Positions 5,681 to 10,812 of a stretch of 10,812 bases of DNA are shown piece by piece; the first letter of the stretch is position 1; each line of letters starts with the position of its first letter. Below the pieces are notes generated by a model. It worked only from the letters and a program-made list of their open reading frames with translations, searched no databases and was not told the origin of the DNA. This DNA is from an uncultured Verrucomicrobiota bacterium. Its GTDB lineage: Bacteria; Verrucomicrobiota; Kiritimatiellia; CAIVKH01. A program made the position numbers and the translations under genes. The stretch is from NCBI GenBank assembly GCA_937894535.1, contig CALBHI010000506.1, positions 1-10,812 of the forward strand, read 5' to 3'.

Positions 5681-7012
5681 ATGTTTGCCAAACTCGGACA
5701 ATCGCTCCAGAAAACCTTCAAGGACCTCCGCGGCTACGGAAAGCTTTCGGAGAAGAACATCCAGGATGCCTTGCGCGATATCCGTTTGGCCTTGCTGGAA
5801 GCCGATGTGCATTTCCAGGTGGTGAAGGACTTCATCGGCAAGGTCCGCGAAAAGGTGATGGGCGCGGATGTGGTCGACAGCGTCACGCCGGGTCAGCAGT
5901 TCACCAAGCATGTGCACGACGAGATGGTCGCGCTGCTGGGCGGAAGCGCCGCCGACTTCGATCTTTCCGGCCGCCCGGCCACGGTCATGATGCTCGGCCT
6001 GCACGGTTCGGGCAAGACCACCACCACGGGCAAGCTCGCCAACCGCTTCCGCAAGCTCGGCCGCCGCGTCATGGTCGTCGGCTGCGACATCCGCCGCCCC
6101 GCCGCCGTGGACCAATTGCAGATCCTCGCCCAACAGGTCGGCGTCGATTGCCTCGCCCCACTGCCGGGTGAAACGGTCCCCGCCCTCGGGGCCCGTGCCC
6201 TCAAGGAGGCGGAAAACCGGATGATCGACCTGGTCATCTTCGATACCGGAGGGCGCTTCCAGATCGACGGTGAACTCGTCCAGGAGCTCAAGGACCTGCG
6301 CGCCGCCACCAAACCGCGCAACGTCATCCTCGTCCTCGACGCGGCGATCGGCCAGGAATCGGTCAATGTCGCCGACACCTTCCACAAGGAGGTCGGGCTC
6401 ACCGGCCTGATCCTCACCAAGCTCGACGGCGACGCCCGCGGCGGTGCCGCGCTTTCCGTCCGCTCGGTCACCGGATGCCCCGTCCTGCTCGTCGGCACCG
6501 GCGAAAAAGTCGAAAACCTCGAGCCCTTCCACCCGGACCGGATGGCCTCGCGCATCCTCGGCATGGGCGACATCGTCTCCCTCGTCGAAAAGGCCCAGGA
6601 GGCCATGCAGGACGCCGACATGGAGGAGATGCAGGCCCAGTTAACCAAGGGCGACTTCACCCTGGAGGATTTCCTCGGCCAGATCCGCCAGCTCAAAAAG
6701 CTCGGCCCGCTGGAGAATCTGCTTGAAATGCTGCCCGGGGTTGGTAACTTGCCCGACCGCGTGAAGCAGGGCCTGACCGGGGGTTCCAGCGCCACGGAGA
6801 TGAAACGCACCGAGGCCCTGATCCTCAGCATGACTCCCCGTGAACGTCGTAACCCGGGCATTATCAATGCCAGCCGACGAAAACGGATCGCCCGTGGATG
6901 CGGGTTGGAAGTCCGGCACGTCAATGACCTCCTCAAGCGGTTCGAGACGGCCCGGAAGATGGCCAAACAAATGAAGAAGCACCAAAAAAGGTTGCTACGG
7001 TTCGGGCGGTAG
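5681..7012 (+). CDS. ffh: Signal recognition particle protein Ffh (SRP54)
   Basis: The product has 443 residues, as usual for Ffh. With 4.5S RNA it binds signal sequences of nascent chains and delivers ribosomes to FtsY at the membrane. Seen: an N domain (1-95) with LRDIRLALLEADV, then the G domain with the P-loop GLHGSGKTTTT (106-116), DIRRPAAVDQL (136-146), DTGGR (188-192), TKLDGDARGG (246-255) and GTGEK (272-276). The methionine-rich M domain follows, with SMTPRERRNP (383-392) and the RNA-binding SRRKRIARGCG (398-408). Departures from the usual consensus are DTGGR for DTAGR, GCG for GSG, and HGSGKT for QGxGKT. The start ATG 5681 gives the family-typical MFxxL opening. A GTG at 5672 in the same frame overlaps the previous stop and would add three residues. 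No Shine-Dalgarno is present, so coupling to the zinc-finger gene is likely. Confidence 0.97.
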   Translation: MFAKLGQSLQKTFKDLRGYGKLSEKNIQDALRDIRLALLEADVHFQVVKDFIGKVREKVMGADVVDSVTPGQQFTKHVHDEMVALLGGSAADFDLSGRPATVMMLGLHGSGKTTTTGKLANRFRKLGRRVMVVGCDIRRPAAVDQLQILAQQVGVDCLAPLPGETVPALGARALKEAENRMIDLVIFDTGGRFQIDGELVQELKDLRAATKPRNVILVLDAAIGQESVNVADTFHKEVGLTGLILTKLDGDARGGAALSVRSVTGCPVLLVGTGEKVENLEPFHPDRMASRILGMGDIVSLVEKAQEAMQDADMEEMQAQLTKGDFTLEDFLGQIRQLKKLGPLENLLEMLPGVGNLPDRVKQGLTGGSSATEMKRTEALILSMTPRERRNPGIINASRRKRIARGCGLEVRHVNDLLKRFETARKMAKQMKKHQKRLLRFGR

Positions 7013-7020
7013 GGTAGAAA
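6992..7020 (+). promoter_or_regulatory. Possible weak promoter ahead of rpsP
   Basis: TTGCTA (6992-6997, 4/6) lies 17 bp before TAGAAA (7015-7020, 4/6), spanning the end of ffh. It would place a start near 7027, upstream of the rpsP ribosome binding site GGAG (7038-7041). It could allow ribosomal protein expression independent of ffh. Evidence is consensus matching by eye only. Confidence 0.3.
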
Positions 7021-7049
7021 ACCAGCCCTTTGTCGGTGGAGATTGCATT

Positions 7050-7337
7050 ATGTCGATTACGATTCGTTTGAAGAAGATGGGTAAGAAGGACCAGCCGTTT
7101 TTCCGTCTGGTCGTCCAGAACACGCTGAAGAAGCACGAAGGCGATTACATCGAAAGCCTCGGCTGGTACGACCCGCTGGTGAAGAGCGAGAACAACTACC
7201 TCCTCAAGCAGGATCGCATTGATTACTGGCTCAGCCAGGGTGCGCACATCTCCGACACCGCGAAGAGCCTGGTGCGCAAGAACCGCAAGCGCCCGCAGGT
7301 CGCCCCGGCTCCGGCCGCCGCCGAAGCCCAGGCTTGA
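7050..7337 (+). CDS. rpsP: 30S ribosomal protein S16 (bS16)
   Basis: The product has 95 residues. S16 is an early 30S assembly protein that binds 16S rRNA. Seen: the family's opening MSITIRLKKMGKKDQPFFRL (1-20), then the segment around ESLGWYDPL, and RIDYWLSQGAHISDT, which corresponds to the canonical RixYWLsxGAqpTDT block. A basic and Ala/Pro-rich tail follows (RKNRKRPQVAPAPAAAEAQA), as often seen in longer S16s. The start is well supported by GGAG at 7038-7041, 8 nt upstream of the ATG. It lies 37 bp after ffh and 10 bp before khpA, in the order commonly found in bacteria, and is probably co-transcribed with khpA and trmD. Confidence 0.97.
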   Translation: MSITIRLKKMGKKDQPFFRLVVQNTLKKHEGDYIESLGWYDPLVKSENNYLLKQDRIDYWLSQGAHISDTAKSLVRKNRKRPQVAPAPAAAEAQA

Positions 7338-7347
7338 GCCCCGCGCC

Positions 7348-7584
7348 ATGTCCCTGCAATCGTACGTTAAGACCTTGTTGGCCGATCTGGTCGACCACCC
7401 CGGCGACCTCAAGCTGACGGAAGTGGCCGGCGATAAACTGGTCATCTTCGAACTCCGTTGCCATGCCGATGACATTGGCAAGGTCATCGGTAAAAACGGC
7501 AAGACCATCGGCGCCGTCCGTACCCTCATCGGCCAGCTCGCCGCCCGCAACGGCCAGCGCGCCCTGATCGAAGTGGTCGAATAA
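7348..7584 (+). CDS. khpA: KH-domain RNA-binding protein KhpA
   Basis: This is a 78-residue single KH-domain protein, the normal size for KhpA (formerly YlqC-like). Seen: an N-terminal helix (LQSYVKTLLADLVDHPG), a beta strand (LVIFELRCHADDIGKVIGK) and the GxxG loop GKNG at 48-51, followed by KTIGAVRTLIGQLAA, the helix that completes the nucleic-acid groove. KhpA binds RNA, often as a partner of KhpB/Jag, and has been tied to cell elongation and small-RNA regulation in Gram-positive bacteria. Its place between rpsP and trmD is conserved widely. ATG 7348 is chosen because it yields the exact family N-terminus, and the longer reading frame upstream overlaps rpsP. No strong Shine-Dalgarno is visible. 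Unlike the common layout, rimM does not follow. Confidence 0.93.
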   Translation: MSLQSYVKTLLADLVDHPGDLKLTEVAGDKLVIFELRCHADDIGKVIGKNGKTIGAVRTLIGQLAARNGQRALIEVVE

Positions 7585-7600
7585 TCCGGAGCCCGTCCCG

Positions 7601-8269
7601 GTGCTCCAGATCGACGTCATCACCATCTTCCCCGCCATGCTGAATGGCTTTCTGGGGGAGAGCATGATGAAACGTGCGGCCAAACTCGGGGCCGTTTCCT
7701 TCCGCGCCATCGACCTGCGCGATTTCACCACCGACCGCCACCGCACCACCGATGACCGTCCCTACGGCGGCGGTCCCGGCATGGTGATGAAACCCGAACC
7801 CCTGTTCAAGGCGGTCGCCTCGGTCCGCCAACCCGCATCGCGGGTTATTCTGATGACGCCATCGGGCCGCGTGTTCAAGCAGGCCATCGCCCGCGAATTG
7901 GCGACCTACCCGCACCTGATCTTCATCTGTGGCCATTACGAAGGCATCGACGAGCGGGTCCGCGACGCGCTGGTCGATGACGAGATTTCCATCGGCGACT
8001 ACGTCCTCACCAACGGCGTGCTCCCGGCCGCCGTGGTCATCGACGCCGCCGTCCGCCTGCTCCCCGGCGTACTGGGCGGGGAAGGGGCCGCCGACCAGGA
8101 ATCGTTTTCGGAAAACCTGCTCGAATACCCCCATTACACCCGCCCTGAGGAATTCGAAGGCCGGCGCGTTCCCGACGTCCTCCTCTCCGGCGACCACGCC
8201 GAAGTGGCCAAATGGCGCGCCGAGCAGGCCCGCCAACGCACCAAAGCCCGCCGACCGGATCTGCTGTAA
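7601..8269 (+). CDS. trmD: tRNA (guanine-N1-)-methyltransferase TrmD
   Basis: The product has 222 residues, somewhat shorter than the usual 240-250 because the C-terminal region is trimmed. TrmD uses SAM to make m1G37 next to the anticodon, which prevents +1 frameshifting. It is an essential SPOUT-class enzyme with a trefoil-knot fold. Seen: FPAMLNGFLGESMMKRA at the N-terminus, RPYGGGPGMVMKPEP (53-67), GHYEGIDERV (111-120) and EISIGDYVLTNGVLPA (128-143), which form the SAM-binding knot. LLEYPHYTRPEEFEG and VPDVLLSGDHA follow. The start is GTG 7601, preceded by GGAG (7588-7591) with a 9-nt spacer. It lies 16 bp after khpA; the usual intervening rimM gene is absent. It is probably the last gene of the transcript before the intergenic repeat. 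Confidence 0.97.
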   Translation: MLQIDVITIFPAMLNGFLGESMMKRAAKLGAVSFRAIDLRDFTTDRHRTTDDRPYGGGPGMVMKPEPLFKAVASVRQPASRVILMTPSGRVFKQAIARELATYPHLIFICGHYEGIDERVRDALVDDEISIGDYVLTNGVLPAAVVIDAAVRLLPGVLGGEGAADQESFSENLLEYPHYTRPEEFEGRRVPDVLLSGDHAEVAKWRAEQARQRTKARRPDLL

Positions 8270-8278
8270 GGTTGTGGA

Positions 8279-8386
8279 AACCACGGATAAACACGAATGG
8301 ACTCGAATAGGGAACCACGTTCTGCCCCGGGTCCATGAACGCGTCATGTTTTGCGCCGTCGTGTCGATTCGCGTCCAATCGCGGTT
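8279..8386. repeat. Imperfect long inverted repeat between trmD and rplS, with decameric sub-repeats
   Basis: The left arm (8279-8308) contains three units about 10 bp long: CACGGATAAA, CACGAATGGA and CTCGAATAGG. The right arm (8357-8386), read on the minus strand, begins AACCGCGATTGGACGCGAAT. Compared without gaps, the two 30-bp arms match at 20 positions, with the shared core CGAATxGAC. A small hairpin (CATGA 8334-8338 with TCATG 8344-8348) lies in the middle. I recall similar ACGAATGGAC or ACGGATGAAC intergenic repeats in several high-GC environmental bacteria, but cannot search for copies here. It may act as a transcript end or mRNA stabiliser for the upstream operon. No T tract is present. 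Confidence 0.55.
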
Positions 8387-8396
8387 AAATAACCGC
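8381..8396. repeat. Short perfect palindrome or hairpin upstream of the rplS promoter
   Basis: GCGGTTA (8381-8387) pairs with TAACCGC (8390-8396) around AA. It overlaps the outer end of the right arm of the larger inverted repeat and ends 17 bp upstream of the rplS -35 box (8414). It could be an operator site or a transcript-end hairpin. No T run follows. Confidence 0.4.
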
Positions 8397-8413
8397 CGCG
8401 ACCCATTAATCCC

Positions 8414-8441
8414 TTGACGTAGACCCCGTTCCGACTAGTAT
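8414..8441 (+). promoter_or_regulatory. Probable sigma-70-type promoter for rplS
   Basis: TTGACG (8414-8419, 5/6) is followed by a 16-bp spacer and TAGTAT (8436-8441, 4/6). A start near 8448 gives a leader of about 24 nt containing AGGAA (8459-8463), 8 nt before ATG 8472. Its -35 box is identical to that of the M48 protease promoter. It suggests that rplS-rnhB-yraN and the following gene form their own transcript, separate from prfA to trmD. Confidence 0.55.
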
Positions 8442-8471
8442 TACGCCCCTTTGCTAACAGGAAACACGATC

Positions 8472-8846
8472 ATGGCTACCAAACTTCTCGAAAAAATCGA
8501 TCAGGAACAGCGCAACGGCCGTTCCATCCCGGCTTTCAACGTGGGCGACAGCGTCAAGGTGCATGTGAAAATCCGCGAAGGCGACAAGGAGCGCGTGCAG
8601 TTGTACGCCGGCACCGTGATCGCCCGCGACGGAACGGGCAGCACCGAAACCTTCACCGTGCGCCGTATTTCCTACGGCGAAGGTGTCGAGCGCGTGTTCC
8701 CGGTGTACTCCCCGAGCCTCGAGAAGATCGAGGTCGAGCGCAGCGGGCAGCCGAAGCGCGCGAAGCTTTACTACTTGCGCGCCCTGAGCGGCAAGAAGAC
8801 CAAGATCAAGGAAAAGGTCGCGAAGGAAGATCGCGCCGAAGCCTGA
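8472..8846 (+). CDS. rplS: 50S ribosomal protein L19 (bL19)
   Basis: The product has 124 residues, typical for L19, which sits at the 30S-50S interface of the ribosome. Seen: a short N-terminal helix (TKLLEKIDQEQ), then IPAFNVGDSVKVHVKIREGDKERVQLYAG and GTVIARDGTGSTETFTVRRISYGEGVERVFPVYSP. Together these make the SH3-like barrel with the family's FTVRRIS and GVERVFPxxSP signatures. A basic C-terminus carries the AKLYYLRALSGK motif, extended by a Lys-rich tail. The start ATG 8472 follows AGGAA (8459-8463) with an 8-nt spacer; an upstream TTG at 8451 is in frame but has no support. It lies 7 bp before rnhB, and a good promoter sits directly upstream. Confidence 0.97.
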   Translation: MATKLLEKIDQEQRNGRSIPAFNVGDSVKVHVKIREGDKERVQLYAGTVIARDGTGSTETFTVRRISYGEGVERVFPVYSPSLEKIEVERSGQPKRAKLYYLRALSGKKTKIKEKVAKEDRAEA

Positions 8847-8853
8847 TCCGGCC

Positions 8854-9519
8854 ATGCTCGAACACGAGCGGCACTGGACCACCGCCGGCGTGCAACGCCT
8901 GGCCGGGGTTGACGAGGCCGGTCGTGGTCCGCTGGCAGGCCCGGTGGTTGCCGCAGCCGTGAGCGCGCCGCTGGACCTGCTCGAATCCCTCGTTGCCGGA
9001 GCGTGGCGCGGGTTGACCGACTCCAAACGCCTGACCGATGCAAAAAGGCGGGCGTTTTTTGTTTCCATCACCTCCACCCCCGGAGTGCTCACCGGCCTCG
9101 GCGTGTGCAGTCCGGCTGAGATCGATGCGATGAACATCCTGCGTGCGACGCACCTCGCCATGGCCCGGGCCGTCGCTGACCTGCCCTCCGCGCCCGATTA
9201 CCTGTTGGTGGATGGCCTGCCGGTGAAAGGATTGCCCGTACCGCACCAGGCGATCGTCGGTGGGGATGGTGCCAGCCTGTTGATCGCCGCGGCCAGTGTG
9301 ATCGCCAAGGTCACCCGCGACGACCAGCTCCTCGACCTTGACCGCCAGTTCCCGCCGTATGGCTTTGCCGATCACAAAGGGTATGGCACGGTACGCCACC
9401 TCGAGGCCTTGCGCCGCCACGGTCCATGTCCGGCCCATCGCCGTAGTTTTGCCCCGGTCGCGCAGGCCAACCTCCCGTTTCTTTCCACCAACACCACGTC
9501 CGGCGATGAACACACCTGA
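8854..9519 (+). CDS. rnhB: Ribonuclease HII
   Basis: The product has 221 residues. RNase HII nicks DNA at embedded ribonucleotides and degrades RNA-DNA hybrids, starting ribonucleotide excision repair. Seen: GVDEAGRGPLAGPVVAAAV (18-36) with catalytic D20 and E21, the DSKRLT segment (56-61), LLVDG with D120, and GGDGASLLIAAASVIAKVTRD with D138 as the fourth acidic residue. The C-terminal DHKGYGT and GPCPAHRRSF (190-199) are diagnostic. It starts 7 bp after rplS without a Shine-Dalgarno, so it is probably coupled to rplS. Its last 14 bp overlap yraN. A terminator-like hairpin lies inside the gene (9025-9060). Confidence 0.97.
   Translation: MLEHERHWTTAGVQRLAGVDEAGRGPLAGPVVAAAVSAPLDLLESLVAGAWRGLTDSKRLTDAKRRAFFVSITSTPGVLTGLGVCSPAEIDAMNILRATHLAMARAVADLPSAPDYLLVDGLPVKGLPVPHQAIVGGDGASLLIAAASVIAKVTRDDQLLDLDRQFPPYGFADHKGYGTVRHLEALRRHGPCPAHRRSFAPVAQANLPFLSTNTTSGDEHT
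9025..9060 (+). terminator. Intrinsic-terminator-like hairpin inside rnhB
   Basis: AAACGCC (9025-9031) is perfectly complementary to GGCGTTT (9051-9057) across a 19-nt loop, and the 3' arm runs into six T residues (9055-9060) followed by GTTT. It stands out in this GC-rich gene. The stem is short and the loop long, so it may be coincidental, arising from the Phe-Phe codons TTT TTT. Confidence 0.25.
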
Positions 9520-9961
9520 TCGACCGGGTAGGCTTGCGCGATGGTGGACGGCGTGGCGGAACCGGCTGCGCGGTAACCAGGCCACCGGCGTCTGGGGTGA
9601 AGAGCTCGCAGCGCGGTATCTGGCGGGGAAGGGGTACCGCATCCTCGGCCGCCGCGTCCGGGTTGGTCGCCGTGATGAACTCGACGTGATCGCCCGCTCG
9701 CCCGACCACATCCTCGTGTTCATCGAGGTGAAAACGCGCGCCAGCGAGGCCTTCGGGCGTCCCGTTTCCGCGGTGGACCGGCGCAAGCGGAATGCCTTGT
9801 CGCGCGGCGCACTCCGCTACATGATGCGGCTCAAGGAAAAACCGAATTATTTCCGCATGGATGTCGTCGAAGTCATCGGCACGCCCGGCGGAGATGCTCC
9901 GGTGGTGCGGCACCTGGAGAACGCGTTCGCGTTGTCCGGGCAACGACGAATCCCATGGTGA
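9506..9961 (+). CDS. yraN: YraN/UPF0102 family endonuclease-like protein
   Basis: The product has 151 residues. YraN proteins have a restriction-endonuclease-like fold of the Holliday-junction-resolvase type, and their exact role is unsettled. Seen: GVWGEELAARYLAGKGYRIL (28-47) with E32/E33, then RRDELDVIA, which corresponds to the canonical GEIDLIA (D60), and VFIEVKTR with E74 and K76, completing the D-ExK nuclease core. FGRPVSAVDRRKRNAL and YFRMDVVEV are also family-typical. The start ATG 9506 overlaps the rnhB 3' end by 14 bp; there is no Shine-Dalgarno, so coupling to rnhB is likely. The N-terminus is about 25 residues longer than the conserved core and is basic. rnhB-yraN is a common bacterial gene pair. 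Confidence 0.93.
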   Translation: MNTPDRPGRLARWWTAWRNRLRGNQATGVWGEELAARYLAGKGYRILGRRVRVGRRDELDVIARSPDHILVFIEVKTRASEAFGRPVSAVDRRKRNALSRGALRYMMRLKEKPNYFRMDVVEVIGTPGGDAPVVRHLENAFALSGQRRIPW

Positions 9962-9969
9962 ATCATGTT

Positions 9970-10812
9970 ATGAAACGAATGTTGCAGCTGGCTCTGTTTG
10001 GACTGGTCCTCATCGGCGCCCACCCGAGCCGGGCGCAACTTGATCTGCTCGCCATCCCCGGGGTCGCCGACCTCGCGGCCGAGTACGGCATCGACCCCTC
10101 GATGATCCGCGCACCCACGCCCGACGAGATGCGGCAGTTCTGGCAGTTGCTCAACACCACCCTGCAATCCGAATCCATCGAGGACCTCGCCTGGCTCAGT
10201 CCTTACGCGGGCATGGCCCTCGGTTACCTCGACGGCATTCCCGAGGCGCGCCCCTACGCCGACTGGTTGCGCCAGCGGCTCGACTACCTGATGGTCGCCG
10301 AGGAAGTGGTGCGCGAGGAGCGGGTTGCGGCCAAACGGCCCCCGCCGCCGCCCCCGGCGCGCAAACCGACCTCGATCGCCACCCCGCCGCCGAAACCGCC
10401 GGCGGTTCCCGCCAGCTCGGTCGCCAAGAAAAAGACGATGAGCCAGGAGCGTTGGCAGAAACGGATCGCCCGGCGTCCGCCGCCCCGCGGTGCCGCCGCC
10501 TACGTGGACCGCCTCAAGCCGATCTTCGTCGCCGAAGGGGTGCCCGCCGCGCTGGTCTGGCTCGCCGAGGTCGAATCCAGTTTCGATCCCGAAGCGCGCA
10601 GCCCGGTCGGTGCGCTCGGGCTCTACCAGTTCATGCCCGCCACCGCCGAGCGCTTCGGCTTGTCACTACGACCCGAAGATGAGCGCCTCGTGCCCGAGCG
10701 CTCCGCCACCGCCGCCGCGCGCTACCTCAAGTTCCTCCACAAGCGGTTCGGGTCCTGGTCGCTCGCCCTCGCCGCCTACAACGCGGGGGAGGGGCGGGTG
10801 GGTGGCCTGCTG
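9970..10812 (+). CDS. Secreted lytic transglycosylase (SLT domain), 3' end missing
   Basis: The frame stays open to the window edge, giving 281 residues. Seen: a signal peptide (KR, hydrophobic 5-17, likely cleavage after SRA at 20-22), a mixed helical region (23-120), a proline-rich linker (123-147), and a basic stretch. The SLT/GH23 catalytic domain begins near 178. Its signatures are VPAALVWLAEVESSF with likely catalytic E202, GALGLYQFMPATA (214-226) and the AYNAGEGRV box at 269-277. Such enzymes cleave the MurNAc-GlcNAc bond of peptidoglycan in the periplasm, releasing 1,6-anhydro products. The layout is MltD-like, but LysM repeats, if any, would be beyond the window. The start at 9970 has GGTGA (9957-9961) 8 nt upstream. 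In-frame ATG 9955 and GTG 9958 overlap the yraN end and would spoil the signal peptide's N-region. Confidence 0.93.
   Translation, partial: MKRMLQLALFGLVLIGAHPSRAQLDLLAIPGVADLAAEYGIDPSMIRAPTPDEMRQFWQLLNTTLQSESIEDLAWLSPYAGMALGYLDGIPEARPYADWLRQRLDYLMVAEEVVREERVAAKRPPPPPPARKPTSIATPPPKPPAVPASSVAKKKTMSQERWQKRIARRPPPRGAAAYVDRLKPIFVAEGVPAALVWLAEVESSFDPEARSPVGALGLYQFMPATAERFGLSLRPEDERLVPERSATAAARYLKFLHKRFGSWSLALAAYNAGEGRVGGLL

Noticed and set aside
5558..6532. Minus-strand open frames opposite ffh (also 5893-6966)
   Set aside because: Both are antisense to the strongly conserved ffh coding frame and show no family motifs.
10326..10410. CCG/CCC-rich stretch in the transglycosylase gene as a repeat element
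   Set aside because: It encodes the proline-rich linker between the N-terminal part and the SLT domain, and no separate DNA repeat unit is evident.
1..10812. CRISPR arrays, tRNA genes, transposase genes or phage genes
   Set aside because: I looked for regularly spaced direct repeats, cloverleaf-like regions with CCA ends and transposase or integrase motifs on both strands, and saw none. Nearly all of the window is accounted for by housekeeping genes.

Overview
This is a roughly 63-65% GC bacterial segment made almost entirely of housekeeping genes. There are no insertion sequences, phage genes, CRISPR arrays, tRNAs or rRNAs that I can see. The left quarter (about 1-2255) is on the minus strand and holds, in transcription order, a Ste24-type M48 membrane metalloprotease, a GNAT acetyltransferase and a cation diffusion facilitator that runs off the left edge. 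A 143-bp divergent region (2256-2398) separates this block from a long plus-strand gene train filling the rest of the window.

The plus-strand train reads: tandem-TRAM exported/lipoprotein-like protein, prfA (RF1), prmC, a membrane-anchored protein with a DnaJ-type zinc finger, ffh, rpsP, khpA, trmD, then a 200-bp gap with an inverted repeat and a promoter, then rplS, rnhB, yraN and a lytic transglycosylase that runs off the right edge. The theme is translation and protein export. RF1 terminates translation and PrmC methylates its GGQ glutamine. Ffh targets nascent membrane proteins. S16 and L19 are ribosomal proteins, KhpA binds RNA, and TrmD makes m1G37 in tRNA. Several junctions overlap by ATGA or a similar 4-bp arrangement (prfA/prmC, prmC/zinc finger, possibly zinc finger/ffh), and most internal genes lack a clear Shine-Dalgarno, which suggests translational coupling.

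The organism is probably a Gram-negative bacterium: the window has signal peptides, a periplasmic-type lytic transglycosylase and the usual rpsP-khpA-trmD-rplS-rnhB-yraN order. The prfA-prmC-X-ffh linkage, high GC and a decameric ACGAATGGAC-type intergenic repeat make me lean to the PVC superphylum (Verrucomicrobiota/Kiritimatiellota-like). That is inference from recalled patterns, with about 50% confidence.

Two proteins are the least explained. One is a secreted or lipidated protein built from two TRAM domains just upstream of prfA. The other is a single-pass membrane protein with four CxxC motifs and no J domain, sandwiched between prmC and ffh. Other points of interest are unusual residues in conserved Ffh motifs, absence of rimM from its usual place before trmD, a probable leaderless promoter for the protease operon, a possible 10-codon leader ORF ahead of the TRAM gene, and a terminator-like hairpin inside rnhB.
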